A stretch of DNA of 64,000 nucleotides from Citrobacter braakii (GCF_002075345.1 NZ_NAEW01000008.1:124001-188000), one strand, 5' to 3'; shown: positions 10,233-19,574, numbered from the stretch's first letter. Program-made: numbers and translations. The notes: generated by a model not told the origin, from the letters alone.

Positions 10233-11651
10233 TTAGACAATTTGTAGTGTGCCCATACGGTGTTTACGCTGATAAACGAATGAGGTCAGTACCATGGGGA
10301 TAACAATCGCAATGACCATTGCCATGCCAAATACCTGCCAGTAAGTCGGCTGGATGGAGAGGATGCCTGGCAAACCGCCGACGCCAATTCCGTTCGCCAG
10401 CACACCGTTCAGGCCGCACAGCAGTCCGGCGAGACCGGAACCGATCATCGCGCACAGCATTGGGAAGCGGTATTTCAGGTTGATCCCGTACATGGCCGGT
10501 TCAGTGACCCCGAGATAGGCGGAGATCGCGGCAGGAACGGAGATTTCACGTTCATTGTGTTTGCGACTGGAGATGATGATCCCGACTACCGCTGAGGCCT
10601 GAGCGATATTCGACAGTGCGATCAGCGGCCATACTGGCGTACCGCCCATGCTCTGAATCATCTGCATGTCGATAGCCAGCGTGGTCTGATGCACGCCGGT
10701 TATCACCAGCGGGGCATACAGGAAGCCGAACAGCGCCGCGCCAATCGGGGCAAAGCTGCCGGTCAACAGGTGACGGACCGCAAACGCGACACCGTCGCCG
10801 ATCATGCGGCCAAACGGACCAATAAAGGCGTGCGCGAGGAATACCGCGAGGATCAACGAGCACACCGGGACGATCACCAGATACAGATAATCCGGGACGA
10901 TGCGTTTCATGCGTGTCTCAATAAACCCGAGCGCCAGACCGGCCAGCAGTGCCGGAATAACCTGTGCCTGATAGCCCACTTTCTCAATGCTGAACAGGCC
11001 GAAGTTCCACACTTCCGGTACCTGTTGACCGAGTAGATAGGCGTTCATTAGCTGCGGTGAAACCAGGGTCACACCCAGCACAATACCGAGGATCGGCGTA
11101 CCGCCCATTTTCTTCACTGCTGACCAGCAGATCCCGACCGGCAGATAGAAGAAGATCGCTTCGCCAATTAGCCACAGGAAGTCGTAAAGGGTTTTCAGCG
11201 AAGGGTGCATCTGCGCCAGCGTCTGCCCGTTGCTCATGGGCAGATCGCCAATCACATTACGGAACCCCAAGATCAAGCCGCCGCTAATCAGCGCTGGCAG
11301 CAGCGGGAAGAAGATCTCCGCAAAATGAGAAATCAGCTGTTCGTGCCATTTCATATTCTGCCGCGCGGCTTTTTTCGCCTGCTCTTTGTCGGCGCTGGCC
11401 TGACCGGTTGTCGCCAGCAGCGCTTTGTAGTAATCGCCCACTTCGGTACCAATCACCACCTGAAACTGCCCGGCGTTGGTGAAGCAGCCTTTGACCATCG
11501 GCAACTGTTCGATCTCTTTTGGCCTGGCATTCGCAGGCTGATTCAGCACAAAACGCAGGCGAGTAATGCAGTGACTTACCGTGGCGATATTGTCGCGCCC
11601 GCCTACCAGCTCAATCAGCCGGTCGATGTCTGCTTGTTTTATTTTGCTCAT
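10233..11651 (-). CDS. treB: PTS system trehalose-specific EIIBC component
   Basis: A 472-residue membrane permease that takes up trehalose and phosphorylates it to trehalose 6-phosphate. The EIIB domain (about 1-90) carries the phosphorylated Cys28 in SHCITRLRF. The EIIC domain fills the rest with about ten hydrophobic segments and the conserved region TEPAMYGINLKYRFP. There is no EIIA domain, so phosphate must come from the glucose EIIA (Crr), as in E. coli. It is first gene of treBC, with a TreR operator about 105 bases upstream. Confidence 0.96.
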   Translation of the reverse strand: MSKIKQADIDRLIELVGGRDNIATVSHCITRLRFVLNQPANARPKEIEQLPMVKGCFTNAGQFQVVIGTEVGDYYKALLATTGQASADKEQAKKAARQNMKWHEQLISHFAEIFFPLLPALISGGLILGFRNVIGDLPMSNGQTLAQMHPSLKTLYDFLWLIGEAIFFYLPVGICWSAVKKMGGTPILGIVLGVTLVSPQLMNAYLLGQQVPEVWNFGLFSIEKVGYQAQVIPALLAGLALGFIETRMKRIVPDYLYLVIVPVCSLILAVFLAHAFIGPFGRMIGDGVAFAVRHLLTGSFAPIGAALFGFLYAPLVITGVHQTTLAIDMQMIQSMGGTPVWPLIALSNIAQASAVVGIIISSRKHNEREISVPAAISAYLGVTEPAMYGINLKYRFPMLCAMIGSGLAGLLCGLNGVLANGIGVGGLPGILSIQPTYWQVFGMAMVIAIVIPMVLTSFVYQRKHRMGTLQIV

Positions 11652-11668
11652 GATGATGTGTGTTCCCC

Positions 11669-11708
11669 GTAGGCCGGATAAGACGTTTTAGCATCGCCAT
11701 CTGGCAAC
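11669..11708. repeat. REP (palindromic unit) between treR and treB
   Basis: GTAGGCCGGATAAGACG with the partner arm CATCGCCATCTGGCAAC forms an imperfect REP palindrome just upstream of treB. Confidence 0.75.
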
Positions 11709-11756
11709 TCTCTCGTTGCTGTGGCCAGAGTATATCGTCGATGATTTTTTAAAAAT

Positions 11757-11768
11757 GGGAACGTTCCC
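11757..11768. promoter_or_regulatory. TreR operator
   Basis: The perfect palindrome GGGAACGTTCCC lies between treR and treB, in the promoter region expected for treBC. LacI-family repressors bind such central-CG palindromes, and TreR is encoded directly next to it. The operator role is inferred from position and symmetry. Confidence 0.75.
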
Positions 11769-11808
11769 GAAACGCAGCGAAGATCACAAATTAACGCTCA
11801 GAAAGCGA

Positions 11809-12756
11809 TCAGGAGAGGGTGGAAGGAATAACGATTTGTCGTAGTTCGCTACGGCCATTGATCTGCTCGATCAGCTGCGAGGCCGCTTGTCGTCCGGCTT
11901 CGGCATATCCTGGATCGACGGTGATAATTTCCGGATGGAGGAATTTCATCAGCGGCGTACTGCCCACGCTCGCCAGCTGTAGATTCTCAATTCGCTGCTC
12001 TTGCAGATATTTGCTGACACCAAGGGCGAGGGTATCCGTCGCGCAGACTAAGGCAGTGGTTTCCGGGGTGATGACGTTGGCGGCCTGCTCATAACCCTGC
12101 TTCATGGCAAGACCCGGTAGCGCGGCTACAGGATGCAGTTTGTGGTTCTTACAGAACGCCAGGTAGGCTTCATGGCGGCGCTTACCGGTGGTCACGTCGC
12201 TATGGGGAACGCCAAGAAAGCTGATATGGCGATGCTCGCGATCGTATAAACGCTGCATCAGGGTGCGAATGGCGCCTTCATCGTCATAGCAGACGGAGGC
12301 AAAGCCTTTGGCATCTCTTGCCAGCAGCACCAGCGAATCCTGCCAGGAGGCGAGCATGGATTCACTTATGCCGGTAAAACCAAACAGCACCACGCCGTCA
12401 ATATTGCGGCGTCTGAGCATGCCGAGATGCTCTTCAACCAGCTCGGGCGAGAACTGGCTTTCCATCATGATCGGGTCGTAACCCTGCTCATAAAAGGCGG
12501 GCAGCATGGTTTGCACGGCGAGATTTTCCGAAAGCGAGTCCAGACGCGTGACGATGATCGCCACCACCTTGTCACTTTGTCCACGCATGGCGCGAGCGGA
12601 GCGGGAAGGGGAAAAACCGTGCTGATTCATCACCGCTTCAACGCGTTCGCGGGTGCGTTCGCTCACGCCGCTTTCATTGTTAAGCACACGGGAAACGGTT
12701 GATTTTCCCACACCGCTTAAGCGGGCGATGTCTTTAATTGTCAGCCGGTTTTGCAT
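11809..12756 (-). CDS. treR: Trehalose operon repressor, LacI family
   Basis: A 315-residue repressor. The N-terminal HTH (LTIKDIARLSGVGKSTVSRVLNN, split here by residues 5-27) is followed by the hinge and a periplasmic-binding-protein-like sensor domain. It is near identical to E. coli TreR, which responds to trehalose 6-phosphate and represses treBC. It is transcribed in the same direction as treBC with the operator in between. Length is normal. Confidence 0.95.
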   Translation of the reverse strand: MQNRLTIKDIARLSGVGKSTVSRVLNNESGVSERTRERVEAVMNQHGFSPSRSARAMRGQSDKVVAIIVTRLDSLSENLAVQTMLPAFYEQGYDPIMMESQFSPELVEEHLGMLRRRNIDGVVLFGFTGISESMLASWQDSLVLLARDAKGFASVCYDDEGAIRTLMQRLYDREHRHISFLGVPHSDVTTGKRRHEAYLAFCKNHKLHPVAALPGLAMKQGYEQAANVITPETTALVCATDTLALGVSKYLQEQRIENLQLASVGSTPLMKFLHPEIITVDPGYAEAGRQAASQLIEQINGRSELRQIVIPSTLS

Positions 12757-12835
12757 CCTGTTTTCCCGTGTTGCGTGTGAAGTTATGCCAAATAGAGAAT
12801 AACTTTACTCAAGCGCAGCGCAATGGGCAAAGTCT

Positions 12836-12870
12836 GGTATACGTTTGGTTTAGTTTCCATGGTTTATCAT
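12836..12870 (+). promoter_or_regulatory. PhoP-activated mgtA promoter
   Basis: The direct repeat GGTATA-cgttt-GGTTTA (12836-12852) has the 11-base period of a PhoP box, with one mismatch in the first half. A -10-like TATCAT (12865-12870) follows after 12 bases, which is the spacing known for PhoP-dependent promoters. This fits low-Mg2+ induction of mgtA. Confidence 0.75.
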
Positions 12871-12876
12871 ACTGCC

Positions 12877-13145
12877 ATAATTGCCACAAACCTTATGGTT
12901 TTCTGCGTATAATCCGCAGCGAAAATCATTCACTTACCGGAGGCTATATGGATCCCGATCCCACCCCTCTCCCGAGATGGAGAAACTCCCCTTTCCGGTA
13001 AGCCTGTCTTTCACTGTCTTACCGGAGCAGTAAGACAGTGACGTTCTGACGTCCCTGTTGTGATTTTAATATTGCCATCAGGTAAGGCTTTGCCACGCCT
13101 GAAGGATTTACTGCGTCTGTTGAGACTGGCGCAGAGGGACTGCCT
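12877..13145 (+). promoter_or_regulatory. mgtA 5' leader (Mg2+-responsive leader RNA)
   Basis: About 270 bases lie between the predicted transcription start and mgtA. They contain the mgtL leader ORF and several short inverted repeats (for example CTTACCGGAG near 12933 and GCCTGTCTTTCACTGTCTTA / TAAGACAG near 13003-13037). In Salmonella and E. coli this leader controls elongation into mgtA in response to Mg2+, proline and Rho. The fold here was not computed. Confidence 0.7.
12948..13001 (+). CDS. mgtL: mgtA leader peptide
   Basis: A 17-codon ORF encoding [17 protein letters not shown], preceded by ACCGGAGG. It matches the known leader [17 protein letters not shown] at the start and end. Prolines at 3, 5, 7 and 9 are kept, and position 2 is Asp in place of Glu, so the acidic-proline alternation remains. 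In E. coli that alternation destabilises the translating ribosome at low Mg2+, which opens the leader for transcription into mgtA. The centre differs (RWRNSP) and adds a fifth proline at position 15. Confidence 0.88.
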   Translation: [17 protein letters not shown]

Positions 13146-15854
13146 ATGTTCAAAAATATTACTCGCCAGCTATTTGCCCGGCTAAACCGCCATTTACCAC
13201 ATCGTTTGGTGCATCGCGATCCGTTGCCTAATGCCCAGACCGTTGCCAGCACGCCGATCCCGCCATCGCTGAGCGAACATTGTCTGAAAATGGCGCTGAT
13301 GGACGAAGCCGCGCTGTGGAAAACGTTTGGCGCGCACCCGGAAGGATTAAACGCCGCAGAAGTGGAAAACGCTCGCGAATTACATGGTGAGAACCAACTG
13401 CCGGCGCAGAAGCCGTCGCCGTGGTGGGTGCATCTGTGGGTCTGCTACCGCAACCCGTTTAATATTTTGTTGACCATCCTCGGTGCGATTTCCTATGCCA
13501 CCGAAGATCTGTTTGCTGCTGGCGTCATTGCTCTGATGGTCGTCATCTCTACGCTGCTGAATTTTGTGCAGGAGGCGCGTTCCACCAAAGCGGCAGATGC
13601 GCTGAAAGCGATGGTCAGTAACACCGCTACGGTGCTGCGCGTTATCAACGAGAAAGGAGAGAACGGCTGGGTTGAACTGCCGATCGACCAGTTAGTTCCC
13701 GGCGATATCATTAAGCTGGCGGCAGGGGATATGATCCCGGCCGATCTGCGTGTGGTGCAGGCTCGTGACCTGTTCGTGGCCCAGGCTTCGCTGACCGGTG
13801 AATCGCTGCCGGTGGAGAAAGTCGCAACCAGCCGCGACCCGCAGCAAAGCAACCCGCTCGAATGCGATACCCTGTGCTTTATGGGCACCAACGTGGTGAG
13901 CGGCACGGCGCAGGCCATCGTGATTGCGACCGGAGCCAATACCTGGTTCGGGCAACTGGCGGGCCGCGTCAGCGAGCAGGAAAGCGAGCAGAATGCTTTC
14001 CAGAAAGGGATCAGCCGCGTCAGCATGCTGCTGATCCGTTTTATGCTGGTGATGGCGCCGATTGTGCTCATCATCAACGGCTATACCAAAGGCGACTGGT
14101 GGGAAGCGGCGCTGTTTGCCCTGTCTGTCGCGGTGGGGCTGACCCCGGAAATGTTGCCGATGATCGTCACCTCGACGCTGGCGCGCGGGGCGGTGAAGCT
14201 GTCAAAACAAAAGGTCATCGTCAAACACCTCGACGCCATTCAGAACTTTGGCGCGATGGATATCCTGTGTACCGATAAAACGGGCACCCTGACACAAGAC
14301 AAAATTGTACTTGAGAATCATACAGATATATCTGGTAAACCCAGCGAGCACGTCCTGCATTCTGCGTGGTTGAACAGTCATTACCAGACCGGGCTGAAGA
14401 ATCTGCTGGATACGGCAGTGCTGGAAGGCGTGGACGAAGAATCAGCCCGCCAGCTCTCTACCCGCTGGCAGAAAATTGATGAGATCCCGTTTGACTTCGA
14501 ACGCCGCCGCATGTCGGTGGTGGTCGCTGAAGAAACCGATGTGCATCAGCTGGTGTGCAAAGGCGCGCTGCAGGAGATCCTCAGCGTCTGCACCCAGGTG
14601 CGCTACAGCGGTGAGGTTGTCCCGTTAGATGACAACATGCTGCGTCGGGTGAAGCGCGTCACGGATACGCTGAATCGCCAGGGGCTGCGCGTGGTGGCAG
14701 TGGCGACGAAATACCTGCCAGCGCGTGAGGGCGATTACCAGCGTATTGATGAATCAGATCTGATCCTCGAAGGCTATATTGCGTTCCTCGATCCGCCGAA
14801 AGAGACCACCGCGCCAGCGCTCAAAGCGCTGAAAGCCAGCGGTATTACGGTGAAAATCCTGACTGGCGATAGCGAGCTGGTGGCGGCGAAAGTGTGTCAC
14901 GAAGTGGGGCTGGATGCGGGCGATGTGGTTATCGGTAGCAACATTGAAGGGTTAAGCGACGATGAGCTGGCAACGCTGGCCCAGCGCACCACGCTGTTTG
15001 CTCGTCTGACGCCGATGCACAAAGAACGCATTGTCACGCTGCTCAAGCGCGAAGGTCATGTGGTTGGCTTTATGGGGGATGGCATTAACGATGCCCCGGC
15101 GCTGCGCGCGGCGGACATTGGTATCTCCGTTGACGGCGCGGTTGATATTGCGCGTGAAGCGGCTGATATCATCCTGCTGGAAAAGAGTCTGATGGTGCTG
15201 GAAGAAGGGGTGATCGAAGGACGCCGTACTTTTTCTAACATGCTGAAGTATATCAAAATGACGGCCAGTTCTAACTTCGGTAATGTGTTTAGCGTGCTGG
15301 TGGCGAGCGCCTTCTTACCGTTCCTGCCGATGTTGCCGCTGCACTTACTGATTCAGAACCTGCTGTACGATGTATCCCAGGTGGCGATTCCGTTTGATAA
15401 CGTTGACGAAGAGCAGATCAAAAAGCCGCAGCGCTGGAATCCCAGCGAGTTGGGGCGCTTTATGATCTTCTTTGGACCGATCAGCTCGATCTTCGACATT
15501 CTGACATTTTGCCTGATGTGGTTCGTCTTCCATGCGAATACGCCAGAACATCAGACGTTGTTCCAGTCTGGCTGGTTCGTGGTTGGCCTGCTGTCGCAAA
15601 CGCTGATTGTGCATATGATCCGTACCCGCCGCGTGCCGTTCATCCAAAGCCGCGCCGCATGGCCGCTGATGCTGATGACGCTGGTGGTCATGGTGGTAGG
15701 CATTGCATTGCCGTTCTCGCCGCTGGCCAACTATCTGCAATTGCAGGCGCTGCCGCTGAGCTACTTCCCGTGGCTGATTGCGATTCTGGCGGGCTACATG
15801 ACATTAACCCAGCTCGTGAAAGGTTTTTATAGCCGTCGCTACGGCTGGCAGTAA
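13146..15854 (+). CDS. mgtA: Magnesium-transporting P-type ATPase, P3B type
   Basis: A 902-residue inner-membrane ATPase that imports Mg2+. Motifs visible: the actuator loop SLTGES, the phosphorylation motif CTDKTGTLT with Asp377, KGALQEIL in the nucleotide-binding domain, TGDSELVA, and the hinge GDGINDAPALRAADIG. About ten membrane segments are expected. The N-terminus (MFKNITRQLFARL) is four residues longer than in E. coli and differs most there. Expression is expected to be PhoP-driven and leader-controlled, and a hairpin terminator follows the stop. Confidence 0.97.
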   Translation: MFKNITRQLFARLNRHLPHRLVHRDPLPNAQTVASTPIPPSLSEHCLKMALMDEAALWKTFGAHPEGLNAAEVENARELHGENQLPAQKPSPWWVHLWVCYRNPFNILLTILGAISYATEDLFAAGVIALMVVISTLLNFVQEARSTKAADALKAMVSNTATVLRVINEKGENGWVELPIDQLVPGDIIKLAAGDMIPADLRVVQARDLFVAQASLTGESLPVEKVATSRDPQQSNPLECDTLCFMGTNVVSGTAQAIVIATGANTWFGQLAGRVSEQESEQNAFQKGISRVSMLLIRFMLVMAPIVLIINGYTKGDWWEAALFALSVAVGLTPEMLPMIVTSTLARGAVKLSKQKVIVKHLDAIQNFGAMDILCTDKTGTLTQDKIVLENHTDISGKPSEHVLHSAWLNSHYQTGLKNLLDTAVLEGVDEESARQLSTRWQKIDEIPFDFERRRMSVVVAEETDVHQLVCKGALQEILSVCTQVRYSGEVVPLDDNMLRRVKRVTDTLNRQGLRVVAVATKYLPAREGDYQRIDESDLILEGYIAFLDPPKETTAPALKALKASGITVKILTGDSELVAAKVCHEVGLDAGDVVIGSNIEGLSDDELATLAQRTTLFARLTPMHKERIVTLLKREGHVVGFMGDGINDAPALRAADIGISVDGAVDIAREAADIILLEKSLMVLEEGVIEGRRTFSNMLKYIKMTASSNFGNVFSVLVASAFLPFLPMLPLHLLIQNLLYDVSQVAIPFDNVDEEQIKKPQRWNPSELGRFMIFFGPISSIFDILTFCLMWFVFHANTPEHQTLFQSGWFVVGLLSQTLIVHMIRTRRVPFIQSRAAWPLMLMTLVVMVVGIALPFSPLANYLQLQALPLSYFPWLIAILAGYMTLTQLVKGFYSRRYGWQ

Positions 15855-15868
15855 TCCTCAACTTCTTT

Positions 15869-15906
15869 GCAGGAGGGTGTTAATACTCTCCTGCATTTCT
15901 CTTTTT
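15869..15906 (+). terminator. Intrinsic terminator of mgtA
   Basis: GCAGGAGGGT pairs with ACTCTCCTGC (15885-15894), followed by a T-rich stretch (15896-15906), 15 bases after the mgtA stop. The following 320 bases up to 16229 are AT-rich and hold no convincing gene. Confidence 0.8.
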
Positions 15907-16073
15907 CATTCGAAAGATATTCTCCCGAAATATTGGTGTTTTATTTTTATTGAAATGCTAACGCGGGTAATTAGTATCAAATTGCCTTCTTTGCGTTGTT
16001 TTTTTATCAATAAAACGATCTGCGTTGCAAAAATGAAACAGCGTGCTAAAAATTATAAGCATCTGCGATTTTT

Positions 16074-16089
16074 TGTGAACGCAGTCATC
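16074..16089. promoter_or_regulatory. Possible CRP site upstream of the TRAP genes
   Basis: TGTGAacgcagTCATC matches the CRP consensus TGTGAn6TCACA at 8 of 10 conserved positions and lies about 140 bases before the TRAP binding-protein gene. No clear promoter is assigned with it. Confidence 0.35.
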
Positions 16090-16229
16090 GAAATAAATTG
16101 TTACACCAGTTAGTCTGCGCAGGTAACGTCGTTAAGAAAGTTTCTCGCTGCCCGTTTTTAATTCCGGCAGTCATTTGCTCTGCAAGCTATTCCTGTTAAT
16201 GGATATTATGAACTTCTGGAGAAGGACAA

Positions 16230-17207
16230 ATGAAACTGACAAAAAACCTGTTAAGTCTGTGTATTGGCGCGTCTGTATTACTGGCGAGTCATGCAACGCT
16301 GGCACAAACCTTTCGCGCCGCAGATGTGCATCCGGCTGATTACCCAAACGTTGTTGCAGTGAAACATATGGGGGAGAAACTTAACGCCGCGACCGAAGGT
16401 CGTCTGGAGATCAAAACATTTCCAGGTGGTGTGTTAGGCGATGAAAAACAGATGATTGAACAGGCGCAATTAGGCGCCATTGATATTATTCGCGTCTCAA
16501 TGACGCCAGTTGCCGCAATTCTCCCTGAAATAAACGTGTTTACCCTGCCATATATTTTCCGCGATGAGGACCATATGCATAAGGTTCTCGACGGCATGAT
16601 TGGTCAGGAGATTGGCGACCGTCTGACAGCCAATACCAAATCACGACTGGTGTTCCTTGGCTGGATGGATGCGGGAACGCGCAACCTGATCACCAAGAAT
16701 CCGGTAGTGAAACCGGAAGATTTGCACGGCATGAAAATCCGCGTTCAGGCCAGTCCGATAGCGCTGGATACCCTAAAAGAGATGGGCGCTAACTCCATTG
16801 TGATGGGCGTCAGTGAAGTATTTAGCGGCATGCAGACCGGCGTTATTGATGGTACGGAAAATAACCCGCCAACGTTTGTTGCGCATAACTATTTGCCGGT
16901 CGTGAAAAACTATACCTGGAGTAAACACTTTATTATTCCTGAGCTTTTTCTGTTCTCGAAAGCCAAATGGGATAAGTTAAAAAAAGAAGACCAGGAACTC
17001 ATTATTAAACTCGCTAAAGAAGCCCAGGTAGAGCAACGTAAACTTTGGCAGGATTATAATGCGAAATCGCTGGAGACCATGAAAGCCAACGGTGTTCAGT
17101 TTCACGATATTGATACGGACTATTTCTATAAAGCCACGCAGTCAGTACGGGATAATTACGGTAAAGACCACCAGGATTTGATCAAACGTATTCAGGATGT
17201 GAAGTAA
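16230..17207 (+). CDS. TRAP transporter solute-binding protein, DctP family
   Basis: A 325-residue periplasmic binding protein. Residues 1-25 form a signal peptide ending ATLA before Gln26. The conserved DctP signature is present (DLHGMKIRVQASPIALDTL), including the arginine that normally grips the substrate carboxylate. GEKLNAATEGRLEIKTFPGG near the N-terminus is also typical. It is first of three genes encoding a complete TRAP system (binding protein, small and large permease). Such systems import organic or sugar acids driven by Na+; the substrate here is not identifiable. E. coli K-12 has no TRAP genes between mgtA and ridA. Confidence 0.88.
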   Translation: MKLTKNLLSLCIGASVLLASHATLAQTFRAADVHPADYPNVVAVKHMGEKLNAATEGRLEIKTFPGGVLGDEKQMIEQAQLGAIDIIRVSMTPVAAILPEINVFTLPYIFRDEDHMHKVLDGMIGQEIGDRLTANTKSRLVFLGWMDAGTRNLITKNPVVKPEDLHGMKIRVQASPIALDTLKEMGANSIVMGVSEVFSGMQTGVIDGTENNPPTFVAHNYLPVVKNYTWSKHFIIPELFLFSKAKWDKLKKEDQELIIKLAKEAQVEQRKLWQDYNAKSLETMKANGVQFHDIDTDYFYKATQSVRDNYGKDHQDLIKRIQDVK

Positions 17208-17269
17208 TTCATCGGGTGGAGGATATCAATCCTCCGCCTGAGTCTTTTGATTAATTCGAGGTGATAATT

Positions 17270-17779
17270 ATGGGTGAATGCTATTCATCGGTAATGGATT
17301 TTCTTTATCGAGTGTCAATGTGGATTGCCGGTATCGCATTATTGGTTATGGTCGCCATTATCCCCATTGGCATATTCGCGCGTTATGTCCTGAATAACGC
17401 CCTGTCATGGCCTGAGCCAGTCGCCATTCTTTGTATGGTGACATTCACCTTTATTGGCGCGGCGGTGAGCTATCGCGCAGGTTCGCATATCGCGGTAAGC
17501 ATGGTGATTGACCGTCTGGGGGAATCTTCCCGCCGTTACTGCTCGGTAGTCGCAGACGTTATGTTAATGGCGATAAGCCTGTTCATTCTGTGGTACGGCT
17601 CCATGCTATGCCTCGAACTGTGGGAACAGCCCGTGGCGGAATTCCCAATTTTAAGCGCCGGGCAAAACTATCTCCCGTTGCCGATTGGCTCTGCTATTAC
17701 GCTGCTGTTTATCGTTGAGAAGATCTGCCGTGGCTCGCAGTACCAACGCCCTGTTGTCATGCTGGGATCGACCAGCTAG
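17270..17779 (+). CDS. TRAP transporter small permease, DctQ family
   Basis: A 169-residue membrane protein with four hydrophobic segments and the DctQ-like PEPVAILCMVTFTFIGAAVSYR region. The ATG at 17270 is chosen because GAGG lies 8 bases upstream; a GTG at 17261 overlaps that ribosome binding site. It lies between the binding-protein and large-permease genes and would dock with DctM in the inner membrane. Confidence 0.85.
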   Translation: MGECYSSVMDFLYRVSMWIAGIALLVMVAIIPIGIFARYVLNNALSWPEPVAILCMVTFTFIGAAVSYRAGSHIAVSMVIDRLGESSRRYCSVVADVMLMAISLFILWYGSMLCLELWEQPVAEFPILSAGQNYLPLPIGSAITLLFIVEKICRGSQYQRPVVMLGSTS

Positions 17780-17809
17780 TTACCGCCCCCATTTCAGAAA
17801 GGAAAGCAG

Positions 17810-19096
17810 ATGGATGCATTTATTCTCGTCTTTACGCTCGGCATTATGCTGGCGATTGGGGTACCGGTAGCGTACGCGGTTGGCATTAGCGCCATCATTG
17901 GGGCCTGGTACATTGATATTCCGCTGGAAGCGGTGATGATCCAACTGACCAGTGGGGTGAACAAGTTTTCGCTACTGGCGATCCCGTTCTTTATTTTAGC
18001 CGGGGCTATTATGGCTGAAGGGGGCATTGCGCGGCGGCTGGTAAACTTTGCCTATATTTTCGTTGGCTTTATTCGCGGCGGGCTGTCGCTGGTCAACATT
18101 GTGGCCTCGACCTTTTTTGGCGCAATTTCTGGATCGTCGGTGGCCGATACCGCGTCTATCGGTTCGGTAATGATCCCGGAGATGGATAAAAAAGGTTATC
18201 CGCGCGACTTTGCTGCAGCGGTCACTGCCAGCGGCTCGGTGCAGGCGATCCTCACGCCGCCGAGCCATAACTCGGTTATCTACTCGCTGGCAACGGGCGG
18301 GACGGTGTCGATTGCCGCGCTGTTCATCGCCGGGATCCTACCGGGCCTGCTGTTAAGCTTCAGCCTGATGGTGATGTGCGTCGCTTTTGCGCACAAACGC
18401 GGTTATCCAAAAGGGGAGCGCGTACCGTTTCGCCAGGCGCTGAAGATATTCGTCGATACGCTGTGGGGCTTAATGACCGTTGTGATCATCATGGGCGGTA
18501 TCTTGTCAGGTATCTTTACCGCGACGGAATCTGCGGCGATTGCCTGTCTGTGGGCCTTCTTTGTCACCATGTTTATCTATCGTGACTATAAATGGTCTGA
18601 ACTGCCGAAGCTGATGTTCCGTACGGTGAAAACGGTCACTATCGTCATGATCCTGATAGGTTTTGCCGCCGCGTTCGGTGCCGTCATGACCTATATGCAG
18701 TTGCCGATGCGTATCACCGAAGCTTTCACCAGCATCTCGGACAACAAATACGTCATCCTGATGTGCATTAACATCATGCTGTTGCTGATCGGTACGCTGA
18801 TGGATATGGCGCCGCTGATCCTGATTTTGACGCCGGTTTTGCTACCGGTAACCAACGCGCTCGGCATTGATCCGGTCCATTTTGGGATGATCATGCTGGT
18901 GAATTTAGGGATCGGCCTGATAACGCCGCCGGTAGGGTCGGTGCTGTTTGTGGCCAGTGCGGTGAGTAAGCAGAAAATTGAGCAGGTGGTGAAGGCGATG
19001 CTGCCGTTCTACTTCGTGCTGTTCCTTGTGCTGATGATCGTCACGTACATTCCGGCGATTTCGCTGTTCCTGCCGAGACTGTTTGGTGTGATGTGA
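17810..19096 (+). CDS. TRAP transporter large permease, DctM family
   Basis: A 428-residue inner-membrane protein with about twelve hydrophobic segments. DctM signatures include FFILAGAIMAEGGIARRLV, FGAISGSSVADTASIGSVM and TPPVGSVLFVASAVS. It carries the ion-coupled translocation path of the TRAP system and follows the small permease gene by 30 bases with AAGGAAAG before the ATG. A REP element follows the stop. Confidence 0.9.
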   Translation: MDAFILVFTLGIMLAIGVPVAYAVGISAIIGAWYIDIPLEAVMIQLTSGVNKFSLLAIPFFILAGAIMAEGGIARRLVNFAYIFVGFIRGGLSLVNIVASTFFGAISGSSVADTASIGSVMIPEMDKKGYPRDFAAAVTASGSVQAILTPPSHNSVIYSLATGGTVSIAALFIAGILPGLLLSFSLMVMCVAFAHKRGYPKGERVPFRQALKIFVDTLWGLMTVVIIMGGILSGIFTATESAAIACLWAFFVTMFIYRDYKWSELPKLMFRTVKTVTIVMILIGFAAAFGAVMTYMQLPMRITEAFTSISDNKYVILMCINIMLLLIGTLMDMAPLILILTPVLLPVTNALGIDPVHFGMIMLVNLGIGLITPPVGSVLFVASAVSKQKIEQVVKAMLPFYFVLFLVLMIVTYIPAISLFLPRLFGVM

Positions 19097-19100
19097 TAAA

Positions 19101-19179
19101 TGCCCGGTGGCGCTCGCGCTTACCGGGCCTGCAAACTATGCTTGCGTAGGCCGGATAAGGCGAAGCCGCCATCCGGCAC
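19101..19179. repeat. Two-unit REP/BIME between the TRAP operon and ridA
   Basis: One hairpin (TGCCCGGTGG... / CCGGGC, 19101-19130) is followed by a standard REP unit (GTAGGCCGGATAAGGCG / CGCCATCCGGC, 19146-19179). It separates two convergent transcription units. Confidence 0.85.
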
Positions 19180-19187
19180 AAAAAGAC

Positions 19188-19574
19188 TTAGCGACGAACG
19201 GCGATCGCTTCAATCTCGATTTTCACGTCTTTCGGCAGACGGGCAACTTCCACGCAAGAACGGGCCGGGAAGGTGGCGTTGTGCTCGGTGAAGAACGCTT
19301 CGTAGGTCGCGTTTACGGTTGCGAAATCGTTCAGGTCTTTAACGAAGACGGTAGTTTTTACGATGTCGCCCACTTTCAGGCCTGCTGCTTCAACGATAGC
19401 TTGTACGTTTTCCAGCGACTGACGCGCCTGAGCGGACACGTCTTCCGATACGGCACCGGTTTTCGGATCGACCGGGATCTGACCGGAAGTGATTACCATG
19501 CTACCCAGGTCAACGCCCTGAACGTATGGGCCGATTGCTGCTGGTGCATTTTCCGTCGCGATAGTCTTGCTCAT
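19188..19574 (-). CDS. ridA: 2-iminobutanoate/2-iminopropanoate deaminase
   Basis: A 128-residue RidA/YER057c family protein. It hydrolyses reactive enamine/imine intermediates made by PLP enzymes such as threonine dehydratase, protecting other PLP enzymes. Signature segments are present: MVITSGQIPVDPKTG, and FPARSCVEVARLPKDVKIEIEAIA with the conserved arginine in the binding pocket. It lies downstream of pyrI, as in E. coli. Confidence 0.96.
   Translation of the reverse strand: MSKTIATENAPAAIGPYVQGVDLGSMVITSGQIPVDPKTGAVSEDVSAQARQSLENVQAIVEAAGLKVGDIVKTTVFVKDLNDFATVNATYEAFFTEHNATFPARSCVEVARLPKDVKIEIEAIAVRR

Noticed and set aside
12738-13001. 87-codon frame covering the mgtA promoter
   Set aside because: Only its last 17 codons (mgtL) are real; the rest overlaps the treR start and the PhoP box.
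15877-16113. 78-codon open frame after mgtA
   Set aside because: It begins in the mgtA terminator, is AT-rich and has no ribosome site or protein-like pattern.
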